From Nannochloropsis oceanica (Eukaryota > Sar > Eustigmatophyceae > Eustigmatales > Monodopsidaceae), in contig CP038129.1 in assembly GCA_004519485.1 (NCBI GenBank), positions 1 through 64,000 of the forward strand: 64,000 nt of DNA, written 5' to 3'. This document shows positions 30,683-41,068 of the stretch, one piece after another (positions within the stretch are counted from its first letter, which is position 1; every line of letters begins with the position of its first letter). Made by a program: the position numbers and the translations under genes. The notes below the pieces were generated by a model, which did no database searches, was not told the origin of the DNA, and worked only from the letters and a program-made list of their open reading frames with translations.

Positions 30683-32500
30683 TCACTTCGTGTCATTTCG
30701 TCGTGGACCGCTCAATACTTCTTGATCAGTAGACGACATCGGCTTACGTCTCTGGCTTTGACGAGGACACGCCGTGGGTGCCACCTGCTGCTGCGTCCTC
30801 TCAGCCAGGAAGAAGCAGGTGTTGAGAAAGTCCTCCACCATGGGGTCGTACCCCGACCGTGTCCGGGTACCGCCCTCCCTCCCGTACCTGGCCAGGAACC
30901 TGCTCGACTTCACCACCCGGGCCGTGTAGCCTTTCCCCCCCCCCCTGCGATCGGCACTACTGACCAAGAACCGGTACAGGTCTCGGAGCAAGATGAAGTC
31001 GACTGGAAAGAAAATGTCGGCGCCGCCTCGGTTCAGGAGGTAGGAAGGGTGGTCACGGTGGGCGCCAGTGGCGGAATCGCGGCTTGTGACGAGAGGTGCA
31101 TTCAGGGCCCACAGGTCCCTGGCCTCCTTCTCGAAGCTGATGCTGCTCATATCGCGGCTCTTTTCTCTTTCCTCCGCCTCAAACGACGGCGCCGGCAAGG
31201 AGTCAAAGTCCGCGAACACAAAATGATGCTTGCGGGGAAACGCCCGACACAACCCCTCCACCAACCTTGCCATGCCCGTCGGGACAAATAGCGCCCTCGG
31301 CGGGTCCACCGGCCGCCTCGTCACAGCCCTCACAACCTTTTCCTTCATCGCACGCCAGAGCTCGCGGCCGCCGCCACTGCTGCTGCTTCCTTCTGCTATT
31401 TGTTCCCGCGGATCAATCCTACGGGCAAGCTCCGGTTTGACGCGTAAGACTAAGGCAATCAGCTCATCGGACAGAGGGCGGTGGGCCTCGTGGTAAGGAT
31501 GCTCCTCGCTTCCATCCCCCCTCACCACCGCCTCTCGCAACCGCCAGCCATCCTCCCCCTCCACCCATAGGACCTTGTCGTGGGGAAGATTGTCAAGCAC
31601 TTCCAAGGCTAGGATGAAGGGATAGGAAGAGGAGGAGAAAGAGGAGGATGTCGCTGGCGTTTGTGGTCGCTCCTTATTTTGTTTTATCCGTTGCTGTGTC
31701 CATTCCAGGGCATCTTGCTGCACGACCTCGCAGACCTGGTCGTGACGAGGATGGAGCCGCTGTAGCTGCTTCTCGGCAAGTGATTTAGATATCTCAATGA
31801 TGGTATACTTTGTGCGAGCATACACATCAGGGGCATGCGCCTGCAAGTAATCCAGGATGCACGAAGCATTCGTGCCGTACCCACCCCCCATTTCGTAGAT
31901 ATGCAGTTCTTTGTGGGAGGTGGTGGCTTCTGAAGACTTGAGCGGTCGAGACCGCTTTCGTCGCGTCGCCGCCATTGTCCTTTTCCAATTATCCTGGCTA
32001 CTACTGCCTGAAAAAAAAAACTCCTCGTCCTCTTCCATCTGCGCGCCATGAGGTGAGACGCCACCGTCAACCTTCACCATGGCTACCGCTTGTTCTTCTC
32101 GGGCGAAGGCTTCCAGAATGTAGCGGGCAATTGCTTGAGAATAATGCGGTGCAAAGATTTCGACGGGTGTCATCCAAGCCTGAGCCTTGCTTTTATACAG
32201 CTTGTCAACCGCCAGCTGATAGTCCCAATACCCTTTAAGACTCGCAAAGGCGATGCGTTCGGACGGAAGAGGCGAAATAATAACGTTGGAGCCTTTGGTG
32301 GTGAAGTAGCCGTCTCGAGGGGAGTAGAGGGCCTCGTGGATAAAGTCCCGTACGAGCACTTCGTTTGGACGTGAGGTTGCACTGGCGGTCACATCGGAGG
32401 AGCATGTAGGTGTGGCGTCGGTAGAGGCGGTGGTCGACAGCAGCCTGGTCCGTGGTAGTAAGCGATGTTGTCTTGGAAGGCCGCGTCGGAGCAGCAGCAT
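30683..32500 (-). CDS. NDUFAF7: NDUFAF7/MidA-type arginine methyltransferase, mitochondrial complex I assembly
   Basis: Single exon. The chosen ATG at 32500 opens a typical mitochondrial presequence (MLLLRRGLPRQHRLLPRTRL). An in-frame ATG 15 codons upstream (32545) would give 620 residues but hides it. The DUF185/MidA fold is clear: VRDFIHEALYSPRDGYF at the start, the SAM-binding motif I YEMGGGYGTNASCIL at about residues 205-220, IIEISKSLAEKQ, and FILALEVLDNLPHDKV. NDUFAF7 dimethylates an arginine of NDUFS2 early in complex I assembly. Lineage-specific inserts are an acidic/basic stretch before motif I and Ser-rich loops. The C-terminal HHFVFADFDSLP and FFPVDFILLRDLYRF blocks fit the family. 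It is divergent from the hydroxylase gene next door, with a short shared upstream region. Confidence 0.88.
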   Translation of the reverse strand: MLLLRRGLPRQHRLLPRTRLLSTTASTDATPTCSSDVTASATSRPNEVLVRDFIHEALYSPRDGYFTTKGSNVIISPLPSERIAFASLKGYWDYQLAVDKLYKSKAQAWMTPVEIFAPHYSQAIARYILEAFAREEQAVAMVKVDGGVSPHGAQMEEDEEFFFSGSSSQDNWKRTMAATRRKRSRPLKSSEATTSHKELHIYEMGGGYGTNASCILDYLQAHAPDVYARTKYTIIEISKSLAEKQLQRLHPRHDQVCEVVQQDALEWTQQRIKQNKERPQTPATSSSFSSSSYPFILALEVLDNLPHDKVLWVEGEDGWRLREAVVRGDGSEEHPYHEAHRPLSDELIALVLRVKPELARRIDPREQIAEGSSSSGGGRELWRAMKEKVVRAVTRRPVDPPRALFVPTGMARLVEGLCRAFPRKHHFVFADFDSLPAPSFEAEEREKSRDMSSISFEKEARDLWALNAPLVTSRDSATGAHRDHPSYLLNRGGADIFFPVDFILLRDLYRFLVSSADRRGGGKGYTARVVKSSRFLARYGREGGTRTRSGYDPMVEDFLNTCFFLAERTQQQVAPTACPRQSQRRKPMSSTDQEVLSGPRRNDTK

Positions 32501-32868
32501 CGTACCTCCTGTAATTTGGATGATGTGGTGGGCTCGTACAGGCATATGTCCTTAGGGGTAAGCCAGCTGCAGCATCCCCATCCCGGCGCTTAGGCTTCCC
32601 CTGCCGTGCCCTGTTGTGAAATGTGTGTTATGTGTTATGCTTATGTGTGTTGGTGTGTAGTGGGGAGGTTATAGATCCACCGCCCCAGTCTTAACACCGG
32701 CAGCTTGATATGAGGCGCCAGGACCTCGTTCTTGTATTAGCCATTGTGGTTGTATGGCTTACTGAACGCTGTGAACTGCTCTCGCCGAGGCCGTTTTTCC
32801 AAGCTTCTTTCTTCCTCTGCCTCACATGCACGAACTTGACGTGCACCATACAAAGCACAGGTACGGCA
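32501..32868. promoter_or_regulatory. Bidirectional upstream region (NDUFAF7 / P4H-GlcNAcT)
   Basis: 368 bases between divergent starts. The plus-strand frame of the next gene is open back to an ATG at 32710 that would add a hydrophobic stretch (DLVLVLAIVVVWLT) to the hydroxylase. If that start is used, the promoter is shorter and the protein enters the secretory pathway. Confidence 0.45.
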
Positions 32869-35465
32869 ATGGCAGTTCCGCAAGATGTCCTTGACACCAT
32901 CACGCCGGCTGAGGTTCACCTGCTGGCGCACCCGTCACCATCCTCCTCCTTTTTTGTGCGTGATGGTGCCTTCCTTCTCGCACCATCGCGCTCCAACGAG
33001 GAGGACGATTACGACGACGAAGAGGCACGCCAAGAGGAGCAGGCCGTCCTCCTCCGTGAAGAAATCCGTACCATTCAAACACAGGGCAAACTTTGTCCCG
33101 CGGGCATGAGTAGGGGGTCCGGCAAATGGAACGACGATGATTTCCGCGGGGATGAGATAGCCTGGCTTTCCATTTTGTCGCCCTCCAATCCCTCCGCCCC
33201 TTCACCCTCTTTTTCTTCAGACACCTTTACCCCAAATAAAAGCTCGCCTTCAACCCTCTCCATCGCCCCGCGCTCTGCCTTACACACCTTGCTCGGCCGT
33301 CTAGAAGAAATTAGGGATCGCATCGATATCCTCGACCGTGGTGGCCCCTCGCCTCCCTTGCTCAATCTAGACAAATGCAAACGCCGCTCTATGCAGCTTG
33401 CCTATTACCCGGGAAATGGGAAACGCTATGTGCGGCATCGTGATACGTTTCCGGCTGATATTCCAAAGGAAGGGGGGGAGGGAGATGAAAGGAAAGACAA
33501 GGCGTTAGAGTCCGTGAGGTGCCTAACGATGATTTACTACTTGAATGCTGACTGGACGCCCGAACAAGGCGGGGAGCTTCGTCTTTTCCTGGGAGACGAT
33601 GAGGGAGGAAGAGGACACCAGGATGGAAGGTTTTGGGACGTGGCTCCGATTTTGGATCGCCTCGTGGTCTTTCGCAGGTAGGATTATTTGAGTGGCAGGA
33701 AATGAAGTGCAGGAGCTATCCTCCTACAGTAGTCGTCTCCCTCTCTTCTCCTCCTCTTAATCACACGCTCAAATCCTTATTTCCTTTTCTGTTCACCACC
33801 CCAAAAAAGTGATGTGATCGAGCACGAAGTTCTTCCAGTGTACGGGCCCCGCTTTGCCCTGACCTGCTGGTTCTACGGCCGCCCCACCAACACCCTCGGC
33901 CCCCTCCTTTCCTCATCCACTCCATCCCCCCTCGCCAGCCTCGCTATAGCCCTCCCCTCCTCCTCCTCCGGTGCTACCTCTGCTGCTGCTACCATCTCCT
34001 CCTTCCTGGCCCCTCTTCACCCTTCCCTCAAACCGAAACTCAACCCCACCATCACAGTCCCGCCTCCCCCTTCCCCCCCTTCCCGCCGGCCCCGAGGCTC
34101 CTTCTCCTCCGCCCCTCCCCTGGACATAGAAGACGAAAGCCTGAATGAGGAAGTGGAAGAAGCGAGCATATTTGTGTCTATCGCCTCGTACCGTGACTCG
34201 GAGTGTCAACACACCTTACACAGTCTTTTCAAAACCGCCATGCGCCCCGAGCGAATTCACGTTGGCCTCGTCCTTCAGTTTTCTGAAGAAGAGGACAAGG
34301 CTTGCTTCACCCATCCCCTCCCTCCTTTGTGGGCAAATCAAGTCCGCACCCTCTCCCTTTCCCATCTGGAGGCCGCGGGCCCCTGCTGGGCGCGTCATCT
34401 TGCCCAGGCCTTGCGACAGGTACGTCTTCCTTCCTCCCTACTTTAACTCCTTTTTCCTTGAAAGGTGGCATGTCTAATCCACATTTCCCTTCCTCCCTCC
34501 CTTCACGTTACGTTTCCTCCTTGCCCCCAACATAGAATGAGCGTTACGTCCTGCAACTCGACTCTCACATGCGCTTTCGTCCGGGATGGGACGTCTTCCT
34601 CCTTCAGACCCTCCTCCGTTGTCCTACTCCTGCTCGCTCCATACTGACAACCTACCCGATAGGGTACACTCTTCCGTCAACCTGTCCTTCCGATACTCGG
34701 CCCACCCTTCTCTGTCCCTCGGGCTTCGACTCTCACGGTAAGGTCGTCCTCAACGTCCATTTTCAATCTTGATATGCTCTCAAGAGGGACATTCATGCTC
34801 CTCTTCCCTTTCTTCCTCCATTGCAAGGAATGCTGAGGCAGACGGCCCGCCGATGCAAACAGCAGCAGCATCTCGAGCAGCCCATCCCTTCTAAACTCTG
34901 GGCCAGCGGGTTCAACTTTGCACCGGCCCAAGCCTGGGAGGAGGTGCCGTATGACCCGAACCTGCGGCATTTGTTCTTTGGAGAGGAAGTGAGTATGGCG
35001 GCGAGGCTGTGGACATGGGGTTGGGATTTTTTTGCGCCTCCCGAGACAGTTTTATATCATTTGTGGTCTCGCGACCATAGACCCTCTTTTAGGGAGCTTA
35101 AAACTGAGAAGTCGGAGGATGAGCAGATGAAGAGTATGATGAGGGTGCGGAAATTATTGGGGGAAGGGACAACGGCACAAAATGTGGAAGAACTGGGGAG
35201 GTACGGTTTGGGGAGCGTGCGGTCGTTAAGGGAGTATGAGCGCTTGCTGGGGGTGAGTTTTGCACTTGCTACAGTAACTTCAAGTAATGCCCAGTGGGGG
35301 GGGCAGCCGTCTGATTTCTTTGAGAGCGGGAACGGAGCGATTGTAGGAGAGGGGAATAGTGAGGGCAGAGGTAAGGAGCAGCACCACAGACAGCAGTCGG
35401 CGGCTGTGGAGGGGGTGGTGAGGACGTCGTCATTGCAGGCCTTGGTAAATAGTTTCCTCTCTTGA
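32869..35465 (+). CDS. Prolyl 4-hydroxylase fused to GlcNAc-transferase (Gnt1/GT60-like)
   Basis: Four exons (32869..33677, 33810..34419, 34536..34737, 34828..35465) close in phase, giving 752 residues. Residues 1-300 are a 2-oxoglutarate/Fe(II) dioxygenase of the prolyl 4-hydroxylase group: SMQLAYYPGNGKRYVRHRD places His190 and Asp192, EHEVLP gives His275, and Arg284 in YGPRFALTCWF binds 2-oxoglutarate. After a Pro/Ser linker, residues from about 375 match the GlcNAc-transferase family of Dictyostelium Gnt1: IFVSIASYRDSECQHTL, LQLDSHMRFRPGWD (Asp482-x-His484 as metal site), FNFAPAQAWEEVPYDP, LFFGEEVSMAARLWTWGWDF. Gnt1 attaches GlcNAc to a hydroxyproline on Skp1, made by the hydroxylase, so both steps lie in one chain. 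The ATG at 32869 gives a cytosolic protein, consistent with Skp1 modification. The upstream ATG at 32710 would add a signal-like segment. Confidence 0.88.
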
Positions 35466-36575
35466 AAATTGGACGAGCGGACAAGGAAGTGATAACTGAT
35501 CAACGATAGATTGTACATTCAAAGAAGAAACCTCGTCCGAATGAGCTGATTTGTCATACGTCTATACAGAGTGAAAAACTTAAGGTCAAAGTCGCGAGAG
35601 CTATAATTATGGCTCTTCCACTATCTCACCGCGCATCAGATTTCTAAAACTTGATACTTCTCCCTTCTCCATTTCCATTTTCCATTAAGTTCGCAGAAAT
35701 CCGCTTTCGCTTTTGCCGATTAAGTCTGCATATCTCTCTGTCAGTCATTAAGCCAGTAACAGACATTTAAGCCTGTGACGGCAGCATACAAGGCAGTGAG
35801 TCCACTTGCTGGCGTCATAATTACTTCATCTCTGGCCGTGAAACATCAAAATATGTCTGTGGGGTCGTGATTATTGTTGAAGGAATACAAATTGTCTTCT
35901 TGTCGGTCCATTTTTGATAAATCCATTTTAAGCGCCTGCTTGAGAATATATTTGCACTCTAGGGCTAAAAAATCAAGAAATGAACCATGAGATCTTCCAT
36001 GCACTCCGAAGCTACGTCAATTTACCTGATCTCGTACTTCTATAAGTGATGCTTTTGCTGTTATTGCTAATCCTAATCTACTGAAGCTTTTCCATGCTGG
36101 TGCTACTGCTCCTGCTGCTCCTGCTATTATCGCTTTCTTTTTCAAGCTCTCTCTTCCTTCAACGATTCCAAGGCTAGCATGACAAAGGCAATCACAACTC
36201 TGCGTATGCTATCATCCCAATGGTGAGCATTATCTTGATGATAAATTGGCGGGATATGCTGGCAGCCTTCTTGTGACCTGCCGATGGCGGTTTCGCCGGG
36301 TAAAGGGCTGGCTCTATGACCTGACTGACGGCTAAAGAGAGAGTTGTATGGTAGCCGTACTGGTGCCCACATAACGAGGTTTCAGGAGGGACCTTCTCGG
36401 CACCCTTCTACGCCTCAGACACCTTTTTGGAGACACTGATAGTGGTTGTGATTGATAGCGGTGCTGGTTCTGCTGCTGCTGCTGCTAGTGCTGCTGCTAG
36501 TGCTGACATTGGTGTTGCTGTTAACGGGCATTTGGTACCCCGGCTACAGCCGCTGCTACTATTATACAATTGCCA
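35466..36575. other. AT-richer intergenic region between convergent genes
   Basis: 1.1 kb between the hydroxylase/transferase stop and the ankyrin gene stop. 35480-36060 is distinctly AT-rich for this window. GCTGCT-type runs follow near 36060-36140 and 36460-36510. Short frames here show no domain. No structured RNA recognised. Confidence 0.45.
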
Positions 36576-37514
36576 TCACGGGCTCCTTACGTCCAAGAGC
36601 TCTCCCCCTTCTCCCACAATTCCACGTCTCAGCGGGTCCCATTTTGGCATTACAAAGTCCATTACCATCCTAAATACGTCCCGCGGCATTCCCTCGCCAT
36701 TAAATCCGCCCTGGCTGCCCAAGAGAAACCCCAGCATACCACTAAACTTGCGATGATCATCGGTCTTCTTCTTGCGGCGCATTGGCATTAGGTCTACCCG
36801 AGGGAAAGACTGTCTTTGGGTCATCCGACCCTGCAGGTAGGGACGTGCTAAGGCAGAAGTGGAGACGGAGGCGCCGACGGTAAGGCGTCGAGCTTTCACA
36901 AGAAGGGAAGCCTTTTCTGCGTCAGGGGCTTGCTCAAGAAGGGCGATGGTGCTGTGGTGGGAGGGACGATTCTGTCGAAGCAAACTCAAAGAGGACTTCC
37001 CTTCATCGCCAAGGGGGGCAGGATTGGCACCTGCTTGGAGGAGAAGATGGACGATAGCGGTGGCTGGTGTTTCGTATATGTGGCTACAGGCGTGGTGGAG
37101 GGCTGTCCAACCAAAAGGGGTCTTAAGATTTACTGTGGCTTGGACCCGGGAGTCTTGCAGTAGACGTGCCACATTATCGACATGCCCAGAAGCTGCTTGG
37201 TGGATGAGAGCGGATTGCCCGAGTAAATTTTGCAGGACAGGGTTGGCTCCTCGCTCCAGCAAGGCAGCGAGGATGTCAAGAGACCGGGCCAGTTGGAGAG
37301 GCGTGTAGCCCGTCCTGGTGCGCACGTTCACGTCCGCCCCTTTCTCATCGATCAACCATAGAATCAGTGGCAGGTTGCTCAAGATTGAAACAGCAACGCA
37401 TAAGGGAGTGAATTTTCCACCGTTCTTGTCATTTACTTGTTCAGGGTGGGCTTCCACCCATTGCCGGAGCTGCGTCTCACTCATATCTTGGAAGCTGGCC
37501 GTGTCGTCCGCCAT
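36576..37514 (-). CDS. Ankyrin-repeat protein
   Basis: Single exon, 312 residues. About five ankyrin-type units occupy residues 15-190: GGKFTPLCVAVSILSNLPLI, then DVNVRTRTGYTPLQLARSLD, NPVLQNLLGQSALIHQAASG, VNLKTPFGWTALHHACSH and ANPAPLGDEGKSSLSLLRQN. Each has the TPL/TAL turn and a following helix. The remainder is basic (MRRKKKTDDHRK) and ends in a hydrophobic-acidic block, GMPRDVFRMVMDFVMPKWDP, which looks like a conserved short domain rather than a tail. Ankyrin repeats mediate protein contacts; no partner can be inferred. No signal peptide or membrane segment. Confidence 0.85.
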   Translation of the reverse strand: MADDTASFQDMSETQLRQWVEAHPEQVNDKNGGKFTPLCVAVSILSNLPLILWLIDEKGADVNVRTRTGYTPLQLARSLDILAALLERGANPVLQNLLGQSALIHQAASGHVDNVARLLQDSRVQATVNLKTPFGWTALHHACSHIYETPATAIVHLLLQAGANPAPLGDEGKSSLSLLRQNRPSHHSTIALLEQAPDAEKASLLVKARRLTVGASVSTSALARPYLQGRMTQRQSFPRVDLMPMRRKKKTDDHRKFSGMLGFLLGSQGGFNGEGMPRDVFRMVMDFVMPKWDPLRRGIVGEGGELLDVRSP

Positions 37515-37964
37515 TATTTCTCCTTTATAATGATGTCTCCCTATTACCTCGATGCTTTTTTTAATGCAGGGGTAGGTGCCTCTGTGCCTTGAGTGGTGGG
37601 TGGGAAAGGATATGCGAAGTGGGCACGGAGTGTGGGGTGAGTTGCGGTGCGTGTTGTATATTATACTACTTCAGCTCTATGCACCCATGGTCACACAAAA
37701 TGGCCATAATGTCCACCGTAACCTTCTTCTGCTAGATGAGGACGTCGTTCTACGACAGTGCGAGACGACGACAACCTGCAGAGATGTCCACGAGTCACTC
37801 TCATCCTCGCGTGTGCTCATTTTCAAATACTGGCACGACGCAACGGAGGCGTTAGATGCCGTGCGTTGGTTGCTTTTCGTCTCCCGTTGCGTTCTTTTTG
37901 AGGTCAAGTAAATGCCCCCTGTTTGGCTTAACAACCGCCCAACGCCCATCACACACAGCTCAGA

Positions 37965-38517
37965 ATGTATATAGGGCCATGGCAAGACTACCTGATGCTA
38001 CGCCGCCATCGCCTGGCTAAATCAAAGCCAGACGAAATCCCCAAGCAAAAAATTCAACCTCCCACCCCATTTCGGCGGCCTCTTCCGATATGTCAGCGGC
38101 CTCCTCATAAAAGTCATGCCACCCTAATTTACACGCCGTCATTGTCCATAGTCCATACACTCCGATAAGCAGCCTACCAAGACCCTTGTCTCACCAGGGA
38201 AAAGGAAGCCACAAGGCGGGAAGCGTAAACATTCACCCTGCACGGCCACGCCAGCACGACAACGGCTTGATACCGTGGCCAAAATGAGGAACGCGTGGTT
38301 AAATCGAAAGGACATTAAAGGAGTAGAAAGGACGATTGTTGGTGGTAACATCCAGAGTGTCGAAAGAGCGCATTGTAGCGACGACGCTGCTTACCTCGTC
38401 CAAGGAGAAAGTGAGCTTGCGGAAAAGGAAGGCGACCGAGAGGCCAGCATGTCCACGATCCAGAATTGTGATGAAAGCTTAACAAGGGGATGGGAAGAAG
38501 AGAATCTAATGGAATAG
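37965..38517 (+). CDS. Possible small basic protein, structure unresolved
   Basis: Two open segments in different frames might be exons of one gene. The first begins at the ATG at 37965 (MYIGPWQDYLMLRRHRLAKS). The second, open from about 38151 to the stop at 38517, is basic and then acidic (KTLVSPGKRKPQGGKRKH, then TVAKMRNAWLNRKD). A TAG at about 38145-38147 could be a splice acceptor, but no convincing donor joins the two. No family recognised; may be chance. Confidence 0.25.
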
Positions 38518-39029
38518 GTGCAAGGACTAGAGTTGGTGGACACCGAGGATAAATGAGCAGTATGAGATGAAAATTGAAGCGAGGGACATTGTGTAGCACT
38601 ACCGATGGTGCTTTTCTCACTTTTTCTCCTTCTTTATTGCCTTGGACACTCTTGCATTCCTCTATCAAGCGCGCACAGAAAATAAGAGGCAGTAAAATCG
38701 CACATCATCACAGAAGATCAGTCTATTTTTCTACTGTCTTGCTACCATGCCCTTTTTCGCGTTCACTCCTCTCACTAGACCTCGCGATCGATCTTTATCT
38801 CAGGTAAGGCCTCATCAAGTGCTTCGACGGTATCCACTGCCCAAGGAGTGAGGGAAGGAGAGATTAATGGAAGAATGGAAGAAAAGACAGGTCGGTATAA
38901 AATATATAGCATCGGGGAAATAGATGACGGGGGAAAAGATTGAGGGAGAAAAGGCGCAAAGGAGGAGAGACAGGGGAAATAGGAACCACGATACTTACCT
39001 ATAGCGAGCCTTTACTCGGCGGCATCATT

Positions 39030-39285
39030 CTACTTCAAAATCGCCATGGTGTTGTTCGTATCTCTCATAGGCAGCCTTTCAATCATGCTCACAATCTCAT
39101 GCATCCACCACTTTCTCTCCCTTTCCACTCTTGATTGTGATTCTTGTGGGCGTTGACCGGAGTAGGCGCATTTTTTTCGACTCGACGTCTTCAACCAACG
39201 TTGCCTTCGACTATCCTGGGAAGGGAGAGCGCCCTGAAAGCCGCAATGCAGCGGCCACCAACTCCTGCGAAAAGGGCGGAGAAAT
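39030..39285 (-). CDS. Possible 3'-terminal exon of an unknown gene
   Basis: A minus-strand frame from a plausible acceptor (TTCGCAG|GAG near 39274) to a stop at 39030 has a charged, helix-like C-terminus (RVERERKWWMHEIVSMIERL). Upstream exons were not found; neighbouring frames are Pro/Ser/His-rich and look non-coding. Low support. Confidence 0.2.
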
Positions 39286-39729
39286 GAGGGAGATGAATTT
39301 GGTTGTAAGGAAGGGGGATGCCTGTTGTTTTTGGAGGTGGGTGGTGAATGATGTGGGTGGATGATATAAAGAAGAGAGGGTGTTTGGAGGGAGGGTGGAG
39401 GGAGAGTGTAATCCGGTATTTGGCATAGGGGAAAGGAGGAAATGAATGACGAGGAGAAGGCGTTGGTGGATATGAAGGAGTGGAAGGAGGGTGAAAACTG
39501 GTCGCAGGACATAATATTTGAGTAAAATTAAGGAGGAATCGAGAACAGAGAGGAAGAAAGATGAGAAACACGCTGATAGAGCATATTTGGAGGCCGACCG
39601 ATGTTTAAAATTATTAGCCACGTGTTGTTCTAAAATTAGAGCCGTATTTTGTCGATACATTATGATTTCTTGAAATTGGAAGCCTTGTTCACTCCAAAAT
39701 GACATGGAAATTTAGAGTTGGCTGGGGCG

Positions 39730-39903
39730 ATGCCATCATGCCCCACTTTATGCTTCTGTCGTCGGTGTGGTTTGGAGTTGGAACCACGCAAACGAATGGA
39801 CACTTTCCAGGAGATTCCATTTTACACATCCACTCAAACCACCACCTCCCGCTTGCGCAGGCATTTGCAGTATCAGCGCGTGCTTTATCGAGAAGACTGC
39901 TAA
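39730..39903 (+). CDS. Small Cys-pair protein just upstream of PET117 (candidate)
   Basis: 57 codons from ATG to stop, ending 37 bases before the PET117 start. The N-terminus has closely spaced cysteines (CPTLC, CRRCG) that could bind zinc. The C-terminus is basic (SRLRRHLQYQRVLYREDC). Residue mix looks more like real protein than the surrounding chance frames. It could be a separate gene, an upstream frame on the PET117 mRNA, or the last exon of a split gene. I do not recognise it. Confidence 0.35.
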   Translation: MPSCPTLCFCRRCGLELEPRKRMDTFQEIPFYTSTQTTTSRLRRHLQYQRVLYREDC

Positions 39904-39940
39904 AATCTCACAGATACAAGCGCCATCAGCAACGCACTGA

Positions 39941-40135
39941 ATGAAAGGCAGTCGGGGTCCTTGGGCCGTACTAGGGGCCGTCTCGGTATTCGCAGGTGGA
40001 GCCATCGTCTACGTGCATTACGACCAGCAAAAGCAGCGAACGGACATGCGAAAGCTTATCTTGGAAGAAAAGGAGCGGGAGCGGCAGGAACGCATGGAGG
40101 CGTATGCACACAATCAACAAAGAGTGGAGGTAGTC

Positions 40136-40166
<31 letters not shown>

Positions 40167-40198
40167 TACCATCATCTAGCCAGGGCTTAAGAAGGTAG
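39941..40198 (+). CDS. PET117: PET117-like cytochrome c oxidase assembly factor
   Basis: Single exon of 85 residues. A hydrophobic N-terminal helix (WAVLGAVSVFAGGAIVYV) is followed by HYDQQKQRTDMRKLILEEKERERQERM, which has the PET117 pattern of membrane helix, His, Asp-Gln and a long charged helix. PET117 is a small inner-membrane protein facing the mitochondrial matrix that couples heme A synthesis to cytochrome c oxidase assembly. Length is usual for the family (about 70-110). The C-terminal 25 residues are an Ala run encoded by GCAGCA repeats and are probably not functional. Family matching of so short a protein is by pattern, so a moderate doubt remains. Confidence 0.7.
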
Positions 40199-41068
40199 CA
40201 CGCGGCACGTTCTCCGAAGGGGGGGAAGGGGGGGTTAATGAGGCCCGAAAGGCACAGTAAATACACATATGGCAGCAAGGAGCAGAAAGTAAGAAGACTT
40301 GCTCCTGTTACATTCACGTTTGTTTTAGGGGGAAAGGCTGCCGTCTCAATGCAGGGGGCAAAAAGTATTGAAAGAGTAAAGCATCTCTTTGAAAATGAGC
40401 AATGTGTTTTTATTGTACATGATTCCTTATCTTTCCTGGTCTCTTTTTAATTCATTTGGGGTGTGTTGTTTGGGTCAGTCGATGGTAGGATCTCTCTCTG
40501 TAACTTCCAGATACACCTACCCATCTACCTCTCTACTCACATATTTACTGTCTGACTAGACGTATACTCTCTCACACAAACACAAATGCACAATCCACGT
40601 TCTCATCTCATTCTCATTCCTGGTAAGGCGATACTGAGAAGGGGCACACGGACACAGGCACGCCCAGTAAGAAAGGACCTTCTCCCCGGTCAATCGCATA
40701 CGTCCTGCCGCGTCCCACAACAAGACGCTTCATGCGGGGTATTGCTTCCACTGGTAGAAGAAGTAGCAGCAGTGGTCAGTCGGGTCCTCTGTCCCTCCTC
40801 ACTGTACATATTTTCCTCTCCCCGATCTTCGTTCCTTTTTTCTCCCTCATCCACTCCCCAGCCTCTGAACGACTCCGACATGCTATAGCTGGTTGTACCC
40901 CTAATCGACTGCATCGCTCCACTGGTTATAAACCTGGTCGGGTACGGCGTCCTTTTGACCACCTGCTGCACGTGCCTCCTTCCATCCTCCTACCTCAATC
41001 ACCTCGGCCCTCCCCCCCCCTCTCCACCAACCCGCCCTCCCGATCCGACCTTGCCAACGCTCCGCCCA
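40199..41068. other. Intergenic between PET117 and CLYBL-like gene
   Basis: 870 bases between convergent ends. A minus-strand frame at 40690-40971 (93 codons, Ser/Thr/Glu-rich) and an overlapping plus-strand frame are both open; neither shows a domain. Nothing supported. Confidence 0.4.

Larger units (their letters stand above)
37515..39729. other. Gene-poor stretch with unproven small frames
   Basis: About 2.2 kb. Two weak candidates are listed separately (37965-38517 plus, 39030-39285 minus). The rest, including 38520-38960, shows no coding signal I can support. The ankyrin promoter should lie near 37515-37700. Confidence 0.35.

Noticed and set aside
36427-36673. Val/Leu/Ala-rich frames near 36.5 kb that resemble membrane helices
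   Set aside because: Produced by GCTGCT and TGTTGC triplet runs next to the ankyrin gene end; no start context or domain.
40690-40971. 93-codon minus-strand frame near the CLYBL gene end
   Set aside because: Ser/Thr/Glu-rich, but the opposite strand is equally open and no domain, splice site or start context supports it.
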